Source: Arenicola marina
Lineage: Eukaryota > Annelida > Polychaeta > Arenicolidae
Assembly: GCA_964019135.1 (NCBI GenBank)
Contig: OZ025263.1
Location: forward strand, 25,047,639 to 25,111,638
Length of the DNA stretch: 64,000 bases
Reading direction: 5' to 3'
In this document: piece after piece, positions 21,576 through 34,000 of the stretch
Layout of the letters: each line of letters opens with the position of its first letter
How positions within the stretch are numbered: position 1 is the stretch's first letter
Notes under the pieces: model-generated
Databases searched by the model: none
What the model was told of the DNA's origin: nothing
Seen by the model: only the letters and a program-made list of their open reading frames with translations
Program-made: the position numbers and the translations under genes

Positions 21576-22909
21576 GATACAGGGCTTGGGATCGAGGATA
21601 TATATTATCAAATGATTTGTTCTGCATATTGACTAATTACCGATATATGTACTTATTCAATCGTTTCAATTGACCATCCCTTGCGTTATGGGAACCATAC
21701 GCGAAGGCTGAATAGTATATGCTTTCTATTCAATGTTCGACAGTTTAGTTTTCGTGTTGCTTGTAGTGCCGTTCTTGTTGCCTGTTGATTCCACGCTCCA
21801 GTTATCGCACAATTATATATAGTCAGTAGCAATGTCAACGGTCTCCCATCGCTCTATTGTTAGTCTCGGGCAAACCAGACATAGACAATTACCGTACTGC
21901 GTATGATAAAAACTCGACTGATGCTGTGACCCTGCACCTGGGAGGATCTCGGACATACATGGCTTTGACATGGATATTGTGCACATATGAACTTGCGTGA
22001 CCTCTGGTACCTGTGGCAGATGTGATCAATGATGTTGTGAAGAAAGCTGACTACGTAGTGCATCTTTAGGTGATGCGTGTATGCCGCCATGTGCCGCCAG
22101 GTTCCGCCACTATGCCTCCCGTGAGGCCGTCATAATCTAGACTCGCCGTCTTGTGGCGCGCCGTAAATATAACGAGAAAAGAAAAAAACCAATAAAGAGC
22201 AAGAACCATACTCACAGAAACAGGACTTGGGAGGCCCTGACAGCTGACATTCCTGAATGGCCAATAACCCACGTTTTCCAGTTTATTGCCCCGACGCGCC
22301 CTTTTTGACTCAGGCGTCATACCTTCCATCTGAACGTTTTGCACACCAACACCGCTGTTTCTCTTATTCGAATAAAGGCCGAGACTACGAATCCAACACC
22401 ATTTCTTTGTGCCGGGAGTTTTATTGACCCAATTTTACCAATATGTGCGCATTATTCACATTTCATTTCAGTTTCCCTTTTTCTGGTTACTCCAGATTTC
22501 ACGATAAGATGATAGAAGCGTAAGCTAAGCTGGCATGAGGCTTTATACTCAATGAGTTAGCATTGTTTATACATCGCGCTAAGAGCCGAATCCCGTCTGT
22601 ACCAGGAGAACAATATATGCCAATGTGGCTCCGATAAGACAAGATGTAAAAGTGAACAATACACATCAACACAACTGCTATTCACCGACAATGATAACTT
22701 CAGCCCATGAGGTATGTGTGCATACGATAATGAAAATACAACGGCTATTGCATTCTCTCTTTAAACCCTGTCTATTAGCTATGTGGCATAATGCGGACGC
22801 ATTACAGTTGCAAAGGAACACATCCGAAATTGACCGCATGAATTGTTTTGAATTCCTTGGCAGACTTAGCTTCTTGGTGATTTGTTTTTCTGGGTGAACA
22901 TGTGTGTGT

Positions 22910-22924
22910 GGGGGGGGGGGGGGG
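22910..22924 (+). repeat. Poly-G tract after a GT run (A2)
   Basis: Counterpart of 3444-3472 in A1, at the same place relative to the following CACT(G/C)AGACTTAAT block. Confidence 0.9.
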
Positions 22925-25900
22925 CACTCAGACTTAATTTCTCGTTAAATGTGGATGGAATAAAAGGCGCGTATCAAAATATTTGCCTGGAATGGGGGTT
23001 TGTTCGACGGGGGATCACGGCTGCATGTGTGGGCCGTTTTGAGCTGCTTTTAGAAGAGTAGCTAATGTGTACTTTATCACAACTATTTTTCTGCTAGGCA
23101 AAGCAACGATAGCGATGCCCGAATTCTGATGACGCTCTACACGAAAAGGTCACTGCAGATACAGGCAAAATCGTGCATAGCTCTTTAAGGCAATGCTCTT
23201 TTTTTTGCTGAGTATTTGATGGGGCGTGGTTGATTGGGGGTGGGGGTGGGGGGGGGGGTGATAAGTATCTGGTAAATAAATCGCTTTTAATTAATCATTC
23301 AACATTTTCCTCCGGAGCACGATGTTTGTGTGATTACCTTGAAAAGATTATACTGCTCATGCTGTCCGCACGACATGCTGCCCTGTCATCAGCTGGCAAT
23401 GCGCCATGCCGCTCTCACATTAACAGGCCAGAGGGGTAGGTGGGGGGATGGTTACCGTAAGAGGGTATGCTCGGCAATGCGCATAATGTCCCAGTCGGCC
23501 GCTGGGGGCGCGGCTAAACGAGATGGCCTCAGGAAATAACCCCGCCTTACAGGATGGGACACCGGAGGTGGCGCGTCGGGCAGATGGCGCTGACGACACG
23601 CGCGGAGATGGAGGGATCTGTAGATGACCGTCCCAGGCCAGCGCAATGATTCATGGGAAGAGAGACGCCATTATGTAGGGATTAGATTGACTGTGATCGG
23701 GTACGATGCAAACCATAGCAAACCAGAGCGGTTAAGGCCTAAGAAACTAAATAAGGATGTAGTGTCCAGCCACATGCTGCAGTTAACAAAAAAACAATCA
23801 CGTGGCATTCTGGTGTGGGTCCGGGTGATCCCAGATGTAAATTGTAAGCCATTCTAGGCGTACACATAAGCGTCTTAACTCCACCACCCGCCCCCTCCCA
23901 CTCTCAAGTTTTGACTTGCTTTTAAAGGAACAACATTCATTTGCATTTCCTTGTTTAATTTATGTTTGTTGAATCATTCATTCATTTAACATGTTAATAA
24001 TTCGGAATAAGTTTCGTTTGCATTATTCATTACCATTAATAGTGCAACTAAGACAAATTTGACTGGACAAGCAAAACGTCTGCTCTGAAACATGCACAAC
24101 TTAAACTCGGTTCTGCATTAAAGTTCATTTCAATATTACCTGCACCCGCTAACCTTGTTCGAGAGATGAATAGGTCTGTCTGGGGCAGTCGGGCAGTGTG
24201 GTTTTATATATACCGTGTCTCGACACGTCAGACTGCTGCATCGATTCCTCATATCCGGAGCACCACAGGGCGGCGACGGGGCCGCGGTCGCATCCGAGAC
24301 TCATCGAGCTTCCTCTGCTGGCAGAGCGATCCAACCCGCCGAATCAATCTGAAACCATCTCTGCAATGAGAGGTCGCGACAGGGACGACCAGCCATGTTG
24401 GCTCCCGGGGTGTGAGACACACGGTGCGTGTGTACACAGACACACACAGAGTCCCGCATTACAAACGCCCGGCTGCCCACTAGGTGTATTTGCCTTGGGA
24501 TATCTGGAGCAATTTTCGACCTCGGTCTGCCCGTGTTTTTGAGTTTTCGGCTTATGTATTTCGGAATTGGTTTTGGAATTATTCATTTGATCAATTCAGT
24601 AGAATACACATCTCGGAATAAGTATAAACTAAACTGAACTGCATATTTGAAATGTATCGGGAAACTCACATTAAAAACCAATCGAGCCTTGTCATGAGTG
24701 CCATTTAAATTATTGACGTTGTATTTCCCACATTTCCATAACATATAAAATTGGCGTTGTTAACAGTATATGACCTATATTGTACGATAAGGGGCGCTGC
24801 TGTATCTGACGTTGTCGTATAAACATCTGTAAGACGGATCACCCACTCGCGTAGTACGAGAACGTGAAACATCACCGTATTGTGGATTCGTCGTGAGACT
24901 AAATAACGAATACCTGCCCGTCACCGTCTACGCCACAGTAACGTGCCTACAAATAAAGATGGACGCTTTCTGCATCATTTGCATGTGTTTTTTTTTCTTT
25001 CCTGGGCACACATAGCGAGGCGCCATAGAGGATGGTTTACGAGTCTACACCCGCACGATCTTCACCCCTTAGCGACGCCTCATTTATGGCTGAATGGCCC
25101 TCAGACGGAAGATATCAAGACTGATGGAAACTCTTGCGCTTACGTTGACAACAGCGCGGCCGTGTCATTATGACCTTGATCACATCGCTTTTGCTACTTT
25201 GACCTTGACGGCGCTGAGTGACCTTCCCGGGGGGCCTGCGTCATGCGCGGACTCTCACGGACGAGAAGGACAGCCGTCACAAATATCACACAACAGGCCG
25301 GCTAATTGAATCGGCCGGCTCCATTGCCGCGTAGTGCAGCGGCTCACATGACTGGGTGGGTTTCAGTGCAGTGGAATCATACTTCTTTCCGCCCCGAAAC
25401 AGGCGCTGCACTAAGTGATCTGACACGGCAGTCTGCGTTATGAGCCATGAGGTCTACGTGCTTCAACTCACCTTCATTCCATGACCTTACAAGTGACATG
25501 TGAATCCTTTCTTATGGCTACCGTGATATACGGGATCATGCTGTTGTTATCGCTCAAAAGTGTCGCGCAATATCAAAATTATACATGCTATACATAATGT
25601 GGATAGGTCTCACTTATATGGCAAGCGCCGTTCCGTGTCCAACATGAAAACAACAATTCAGTTGTAGTGTTTTCATGTTCATTTTAGCCACGTTCTTGTA
25701 AAACCATAACATTGCACATATTATATCGCAGTAAACCGGGATTATGAGCCAGACCAGCTATATGGCCGCAACAGGTATGTCATTAACACGGAATGCCTCT
25801 GTAATGTCAACGACACGGCATAAATAGCGGCAGTATATGAGACTGGGTGAATTACGATCCTGCCAGCTGAATGGCGTCGCGTCCAATAATAAAAGCTGAT

Positions 25901-26158
25901 CATCAGCTCTTCGTATCGATTTCAGTTCTGATGAGCTTGACTACGCTTTACAATGGAATGGCAATCGGTGTAGCAACCTTGAGATCTTGGGTGTGAATGG
26001 CGGCTGAGAGCGACTGGGAGAGGCTGAGTGTTTCGCGACGTTTGCCGCTGTGTGAATGGAGCATCGTCCGTCTGAAGGTTGTCCATGGTAACCGCCGTGA
26101 ATGTAGCCTTGGAGACCAGGCACGATTTCTTTTAGGCGAGACATAGTCGCTATGGTAG

Positions 26159-26790
26159 CCATGGCATTATCTTTCTGCTGAGCTGTTTGTCTCTCTCGAT
26201 GCCATGACATTATCTTTCTGCCTAGACTTTGTCTCTCTAGATGCCATGACATTATCTTTCTGCCTAGACTTTGTCTCTCTAGATGCCATGACATTATCTT
26301 TCTGCCTAGACTTTGTCTCTCTAGATGCAGTGACATTATCTTTCTGCCTAGACTTTGTCTCTCTAGATGCCATGACATTATCTTTCTGCCTAGACTTTGT
26401 CTCTCTCGATGCCATGACATTATCTTTCTGCCTAGACTTTGTCTCTCTAGATGCAGTGACATTATCTTTCTGCCTAGACTTTGTCTCTCTAGATGCCATG
26501 ACATTATCTTTCTGCCTAGACTTTGTCTCTCTAGATGCAGTGACATTATCTGTCTGCCTAGACTTTGTCTCTCTCGATGCCATGACATTATCTTTCTGCC
26601 TAGACTTTGTCTCTCCAGATGCAGTGACATTATCTTTCTGCCTAGACTTTGTCTCTCTAGATGCCATGACATTATCTTTCTGCCTAGACTTTGTCTCTCT
26701 AGATGCAGTGACATTATCTTTCTGCCTAGACTTTGTCTCTCTAGATGCAGTGACATTATCTTTCTCTCTAGATGCCATAGTATTATCTTT
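26159..26790 (+). repeat. 42-bp minisatellite, about 14 copies (A2 only)
   Basis: Unit of 42 bp with GACATTATCTTTCTGCCTAG and ACTTTGTCTCTCTAGATGC. Two main variants differ at the join (GATGCCATGACA or GATGCAGTGACA) and are interspersed. Because 42 is a multiple of three, both strands translate to a 14-residue repeat (MTLSFCLDFVSLDA on plus, MASRETKSRQKDNV on minus), which gives false long frames. A1 and A3 have only two or three units at the same place. Confidence 0.95.
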
Positions 26791-26825
26791 ATCGTAAGAC
26801 GTTCTCTATCTATTAATCGGCTATG

Positions 26826-27031
26826 ACACGGCAAGGAGCCAGCTGGCAAGAAGCCAGATGGTAAGGAAGCAGATGGCAAAGAAGCAGATGGTAAGGAACT
26901 AGATGGCAAGGAAGCAGATGGCAAGAAACCAGATGTCAAGAAGCGAGAAAGCAAGGATCTAGATGGTAAGGAGCTAGACGGCAAGGAACCATATGGCAAG
27001 GAACTAGATGGCAAAAAACCAGATGAGTCTT
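26826..27031 (+). repeat. 15-bp minisatellite, about 13-14 copies (A2)
   Basis: Directly follows the 42-bp array. The unit is AAGGAACTAGATGGC with changes at a few positions (GAAGCAGATGGC, AAACCAGATGTC). It translates as a GKELDG-like 5-residue repeat on plus and LPSSS-like on minus. A1 has three or four units (about 12568-12615). Confidence 0.9.
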
Positions 27032-29504
27032 TGTCGCTGTGACATCCCATGACATTCAGGCTTTACTTTAACCCTTGCTCTATTGCAAAATCGGTTAAGA
27101 GACCAACCCAGACACGGTCACTCCGATGCTCTTTGTACCCAACATTTTCCAGCCGTAGTTGGTGTACATATATTGGCAAACACCCCATTGAGTCCGGATC
27201 CAGCATTCATATGTCCGATACCTCCGTATAAATTAATTTCCCGGTGAAAGCCGCCACAGCGCAAAATACATTATTAACCATGACATCATCATTTTGGTAA
27301 GACGTGTCTATGTGAGCTATGACAGTATCTCGCTGGTAGAAAGATGTCACCCTGGTAGCCGTGATACTTTTTTTCTGGAAGGACGTTGTCTATTTATCAG
27401 CTATGACATTGTCTCGGTGGTAATAGGTTGTTGTCTCGAGATATTGATAGTCGTAATACTAACCTCTGGTAGGATGTTAACTTTCTAAAAGCTATTATAT
27501 CTCCGATAAAAATCTTACAACTGAAACATTACAATCGCGATACTTTTTCAAACAACTAAACGGTTAAAAAACTCAAATCAGCCGCAATTGGCATTCATTC
27601 GTTTAAACGACACTGACACCAGAACACTATAACAACGTGTGGTCGCCATCATAGAGTCCACTTCTTCACTTTTTATTGCCAATAGTTACTTTATCCGATT
27701 GGTGCGCTAGGGAAATAAATTTAATCAAGCTGCCAGTGTCGTCATCGGCAGCCTTTTCTTTGCAGTTCTAAAATTGCTGCTTGTGGCGGGCGGGCTGGCA
27801 GGCCGGCGGAGGTTGGTTGGGTGGGAGGAGTGGGGGGGGGGGGCACATTGCGCGAGTCTCTGGTGGGAGCTAACGTCTAGCGAGTGCATCTAGCTGTCTC
27901 AATGTCCACATCCGGACAGCACACAATTGAAGAATGCCATTGCAGATTAAACATTGCGCACTGATGTTTTACCTTTAAAGAGGCATAACTCCTTTAAAAC
28001 TCTGGATTTCTTGTAATATAAACGGCGAGCGATCGGAATTCAGAACGTAAACATGAAAAAAAACAGAGACATTTAGCTGTGATTTTGGACGTACAGACGC
28101 CGGCGAGATCGGGCAAATGAAAACTGGTATTTGCGGCCGCGGTAACCCTTTGTTGTTTGCCTTTATGCACCGTGCAAGTGCCGGCAACTATTCCGTTGGA
28201 ATTCCACGGTGTATGGTATTGGCTGGGTGGCGAGTACGGGATAACTGTCATTCGGGTAACCTAAAGGATTAATTGTGTGACCCGTGATATGATCCGCGGT
28301 GCAATGCTACAGCTTATTTACAGGTAACATTAGAAAACAAACGTTATATTCACAGAAGATTGAATAATAAATAGCTGTATCCGTGAAGAGATTTGATTTG
28401 TCAGATGTGCTGGTAAGAGTGATAAAACAAACATGCTGCCGTCACCAAAGCGACTTTGCCCTAACCACATCGGATGTTGACGGATCGACTTGCGTGCTTT
28501 TATGGTGATGTATTCGTCGGATGATGTACACTTATGCATGAAGCACATATAACATTTTAATATGTTTCAGGATAGACGTCACAGTCTTGACCACGCGACG
28601 AAATTATGCTTGCATTAGGACGCTGACCGCCTATTCCAGATGGCAACAAGCCGTCGACCGTGTTTTCAAGCTTGCCCCGCACATTCGCTGCCAGATGTCG
28701 AACATTTATGCAGCAGACAGACATACAATTTCGGTACATTTTGTCTTGCAACCATCGTCTCTGCATACCATCAAAGCAGGTGGCATTGGTTGCTGACTAA
28801 ACGGGAGAGGGGGTGGAGATGGCGGGAGTGGGGTGGGAGACGTACTGTGGGTCGGGGTGGGGGAGGGGGGAAGAGTGAGGAGGGCGGGAGAGAGCGGGGG
28901 AGGATGATATGGCGATGTCGAGTAAGAGATGTAGAGACAAGGCGTGACTTTCATTTCATTTTCGCTGTTCTGATGTCTGTCTCGCAAATAGGGTCAGATT
29001 CAGAAGCCTTAATAGAGGCTGTGAGACGGTGTCGGGTAGGCTTTGTGGCGACGTGACGTCACTGCCCCGTGGAATGACACAAGACAATGGCATATACACG
29101 TGACAGGTAGAACACGTTTCCTCCTGGATCACAAGAGAGCTGTGGTAAAGCCATATGACGCCAGGCGGTCTGGCAGAAATGTAACTCACTATGCTGCAAT
29201 TTTTTTACGTGAATGTTGTACGTGTGTTGTATGCGGGCGAACAATGATGACATGATCAATATGTCAGGACTTTCACAATGAAAAGCCTGATGCGGAAATA
29301 AACTGACGTCAGGTGGTCTTACAGAAATCTACCTCAGTATGCTGCAAATTTTTATGTGAATGTGGTAAATGTGTTGTATGTGGGCGAACAATATCCAAAA
29401 AGAAATGGATGACCTTACGTTCATCCATCTATATTTTGGCACGATAACTATAATCACTATCACGGTAATCATTACGTAATACATTTACCTCAGTCTATTG
29501 TTGT

Positions 29505-31094
29505 TACTGACAGAAGTTCTGTTAGTATACTGCTATGTTCGGTGTGTAAATTTGTTACTGACAGATTTTTTTTGTGTATGTTTGTCAGTCTGATATAGTG
29601 CGCACGGCAACAGTTACGGTTGTCAGACTTAACCTAGTGATAGAGAAAAAACGCCTCTGTCTCCGTTAATATTAAAGCTAAAGACCTCCGTTCAGTTTCA
29701 CAATGTGCTACGGTACAAAGCGCATCTTTCAGTTATTAATCACTTTTTGACGCATTGCACTCATTTTCGACCTACATGACGTTTTGTGTTTTCTGAAAAA
29801 CGCAAAAGATGACTTTGAGCAGTTTTTCTGCGGTTTGCCCAATTTAGGTTAAAGATATCACTCTGGTGTTCCGGGCTCTCATTAAAATAAGAATGAGAAT
29901 AGCGTCTGTGAAATTTGAGATTTTTCGAATACATTATATGACGTCACGATGACGTCACTTCCCGTACATTGAAAAGAATCGTCAAAAATCGGAAACAAAT
30001 GATAAAAAAAATCGAGAGTGGCGTCATTTTGTAGGAAATTGGGTCGGATGTTTGCATCATACAAATATTACGTTCCTATCTTACATTTCCGGTTCTAGGG
30101 GTGACGGCAATTCCTTATGGGACTTCCCATGTTAAAGCCCTCCATCTCTCGTGTTGGGAAAAATATTTTGTAGCGTATTACGCAAGTGCCTTTGTTAAAC
30201 ACTACCAGGATTTTTTCCTTGGCTAAACATGGTACCCGGTAGACATCGTGCCTACCATATAAAAAAATTCCAGTAAGAAATGACAGCACGAGAATTTTCT
30301 GAAATTTGGCCAATGGTGAAAGATAGGGATTTTGGGTGCTAGCAGGGGCTCTCCCGGGCGTCCTAATCAATATATCATTCTTTGCTTGCATATTTGGATA
30401 GATATTTCCGAGGTAAACCATCAACTTTGAACATGACCCTATTAGGAGACCTATGAAGATAATCAAACTTCATTCAATATGACGTACTTCCGGTTAGATG
30501 ATTTCACTTTTCTTTCCCATGGTGGGAGATGTTGACGCGCGAAAGTGACCTAGAGCACGCACATGGCGAACGCGTGTCCGTTTCGCTTTCTACTGCCGTT
30601 TTCATGACAACGGAACAGTATCAGAATGATAAAGTATACAGATTCTGCCTAAAGAAAAAAAATCGTCAAAAGTCGGGAAAATACGCTAGACCTGAGATCT
30701 GTCCGGCTAATGGCAGGGAGCATACATCTCCGGATAACTGGTGACAGAACAACATTTATCCCGTCTGTCTTCCGACCACATTGTGTTCTGTACTTCTGCT
30801 AGTAGTTCACGTATCCCTAATGATAAAGTATAGTATTTTTTGGTAATTACGTCAAGCCATATCTGAAGGGATGATGCTTCTACCGCCGTGGTGGTCAACG
30901 TTTTACAGTTTCACAAAGGCTATTACTCGGCTACGATACGTTATATCGACTTCCGGTTCATCTGTCGTTATACCTTAAATTAAGGGACAACTGCTACCCT
31001 GCATAATTGATTTTGCGGCACCTAAACGGCACCACAGCCGTGTGCGTCAAAGATGACGTCACTCTGTCATAACCTCGGCCTACGGCTGTCTTGT
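29505..31094 (+). mobile_element. A2-only insertion of about 1.6 kb, unidentified
   Basis: A3 runs from ATCACTATCACGGTAATCAT (41881) almost directly to GTTTATATATTTCTAGCCCC (about 41929). In A2 these blocks (29455 and 31093) are separated by 1.6 kb. The ends share TTACTGACAG (left) and TTATGACAG (right, minus strand), possibly degraded inverted ends. A minus-strand frame at 30095-30466 (123 residues) matches no family I know. It carries three perfect TGACGTCA palindromes (29939-29946, 29950-29957, 31054-31061). A non-autonomous DNA transposon is likely, family unknown. Confidence 0.5.
29939..29957 (+). promoter_or_regulatory. Paired CRE-like palindromes
   Basis: Two TGACGTCA sites spaced 11 bp centre to centre, about one helical turn. 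This is the consensus for CREB/ATF factors in animals. They lie inside an insertion with no adjacent gene, so function is only a possibility. Confidence 0.35.
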
Positions 31095-34000
31095 TTATAT
31101 ATTTCTAGCCCCATTTACTTAGATCCAACTACTGCGTTATGCTATGAAAAAACAACTTAATTTAATTCTTGCTTTGCTGAGTATGAATGTAAAATGTCGT
31201 TCCGTTTAGTCATGATGACATGGTTAATATGTCAGGACGCTCACATCTCCTCTAAATAGCGTTCGTTCGAAGGCAACCAACAACAGACTACGCATTAAAG
31301 CGATTTTTCATTTCTATCAGAAGCCAATTGTTGGATTTATCGCCTTTTGGCGTGTCTCTCCGATGCCTCAGACAGTAGAGTTACCCTAAGGAATCGAAAT
31401 ATTGCACCATCGGTAGCTTAGAGACGGAGTGGATCAGGCACGACCAGAGGCTTGGGGGGCGGGTTTTAGCGTGGGGCTCCAAAAGGAAAAGGGGCAGGGA
31501 AGGGAGAACATGCCATCTTACCCCAGTGGAGGTTGGAAGGGGATGAGAGAATTATCTGCCGCGGTCCGCTCTTTCTTTCACTGACGTCACAGGCGTCAAG
31601 CGACTTCACTACGCCCCCCTGCCTTCCTGCCCCCGCCGCCCTTACCCCTACAATACTTGCGGAAACTACCGCCCGACGGGCGCTTGGGAATAACTAAAGG
31701 GCAGAAGTAATCCAATTGAAAACCGTAGACGGCAATTGACTGAAGCCCATTTGTGGCGAGTTTGAGGGCTGGTCAATTTCGGGGCTACTCCCAGCGCTCG
31801 CCGGGGTGCAAATTGGTATGGAAATCCCGGTGGCTATCAGACAATGCGGACATTACACGGAGAACCGGTGTAACGCGGCCAACCTGCCTATATCTGTCGT
31901 GATCCAGAAGGTATGGCCGGCGAACTGCGTGTTTATACGCGTATATAAAGCACAGCCAGAGAATTCAGTGGAACCGCCTTTATAAGTGTCTAATTGTCGT
32001 GGCCGAAATGGGAAATGGGCCTGTGGGTTAGTGTGCTGAGTGTCAGTGGCTTAACCTTTAAGATCCCTGCAGACAGTGGTCATTATGAATATATCAATGT
32101 GTTTTAGCTTTAAACCTAGCGGATGGACAGTGGCGTTTCTGAATAGGTCAGACTTATATCGGGCAGGCACATTTGTCATGGTACGTGAATATATACATGT
32201 TCTTACCTTTTTGCTTATGTATCTCGTGTATGACCACGACCTATGACCTATGGCTGTGTATGACAGCCATAGAAGGCAATTTGCAGAAGGAAGGATTGAC
32301 TGTGAATTGATAAATATATATTATGATGTAACCAGAGAAAAACAATATATTGAAGCGAGTGGATGTCGGGTTGTATAAGAGGCAACGGTGGTATGTTCAC
32401 GTTGAGAAAAAAGTAAAAATAAAGGGGGAGATTTTGGGGTCATTAAAATTGTTTTACGCTATGATGGAGGATCAGAAGGAATCAAAGGTGGTGGTTTGAG
32501 GGTTAATACAAACCATTTGAAGCCACGTATAACCCCATAAGCCGTCTGCCCTTTTGGAGACAATGAGAGATTCATTGTCCCGCTTCTGGCCCTACGACCA
32601 CCGGTAAGGGAAGCCAGGGGAGCAGCCGTGTCCACATGACCTCACTGGTAGTCCAGCCAAGGTCACGCGGGGGTGTGGTGGCCCTAATGTCGTGCTCCGA
32701 CGACACAACGGCTCGATGTTACATTTCCGGTAAACGGCCATGCGTGCTTTACCCTAGGATCAGAGCGCTCTCACCTGGCCGGTGGTGACCATCAGTTGAA
32801 GGAAAGCCGCATTCTGGCTGATCGTGAACTCATGATCGGCGCTTTTATTATAGGTCACATGGGGATATTAACTTTGATGTCGTTCGTTGATAATGGAGGT
32901 TGGCCTAGTTTGTGTTGAAAGGTTCGACGTCAGGTGGTAGAACTATATAGGCCTATGAGGTGATGACGAAGATAGCCTTATTAAGTATGTTCTTTCATAT
33001 TGGCAAACCCGTTCAATTTTAATTGCACGGACGTGACACAAGCACCAATTTCACGAAGTACTCTTACGTAAGGTCGGCAGCCTGTTACTGCTGGTGAAAA
33101 AAGAATAAGTGTCCCAAATATCGGTCACTGCAAAACTCGAGTTGAAGGATTTCCTCCAAATCGAGCCTAACGTTGGTGTATATCTTTATTTTGAATACAA
33201 TGAAGTGATTCGCTTGTTACAGAAATACTATTTTGCTATAGCCTCGGTCACAAGCCAAATAGGTCAGAAATCCAAAATTCATTTCCCCCACTGCAGGTGA
33301 AATACGGATTCTTCCTGCAAGTAATGCACGTCAGACATCATAATATTTTGGAGAACCCAATAGTTGATATCAAGGTCAAATGGGTAAGCTTTGGTTGCCA
33401 TGGCAACCATCAATGTGAGAAGCGTGGGGGCAAAACGATTTCAGGAGGACTGCGCTAGGTGTCCCCCGTTCTAGACCATTCTATTGATAAGCAGCTGACG
33501 TAACTATGTGGAAAAATATCTAGACGCCTGCATCCCGCCATTCCTAGGTACTCATCTCTGAGTCTCCCCCGACCGTATGCTTTGTTAAGGTTGCTCGCAT
33601 GTCATCAGTTAAAGGAAAGGAATCAACGGCTGGTTTTAAGGGGTTTCCCATCATCGCGGCGGGTGACGCTTATAATGAAATGTGTGAAAGGCCCTTATAA
33701 TTATTTACGGTCGAGTAGATCACAGTGATCGATTTTCTTTCAGTTTCATTTCTTCCTGGCCCTTCTTGAACCGCTTTTCATCCTTGACAGGCCATCCAGC
33801 CAGCCTTTTCCTTTGACTCATATCATCTTGAGCGTGAATGGGTTGTTTTATGCCACGACGGTACGCGCAAGGTTTATGAAAACGCAGTAAGCTGACTACT
33901 TGGTGCATCTTTAAGATGCATGTATGCCGCCAGATACCGCCAGGTGCCGCTACTATGCCTCTAGGCCATCATAACCCAGACTTTCCGCGTGGTGGCGCGC

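Larger units (their letters stand above)
20482..32939 (+). repeat. Large tandem unit A2 (family A, copy 2)
   Basis: Colinear with A1 and A3. Matching landmarks lie at 20485, 21058, 24360, 25946, 28017, 28525, 31910 and 32862. Private features are the 42-bp and 15-bp minisatellites (26159-27031), a 1.6-kb insertion (29505-31094) and a partial duplication at 29282-29395. Private losses are the LINE/3.5-kb neighbourhood (join near 25655), the SINE region (join near 28471) and the segment around 24300. Stretches not listed separately contain no gene I can recognise. Confidence 0.9.

Noticed and set aside
25941-27050. 369-codon minus-strand frame and 200-codon frames on both strands
   Set aside because: Products of the 42-bp and 15-bp arrays, whose lengths are multiples of three.
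30095-30466. 123-codon minus-strand frame in the A2 insertion
   Set aside because: No recognisable motif, and composition is that of AT-rich non-coding DNA; mentioned only within the insertion entry.
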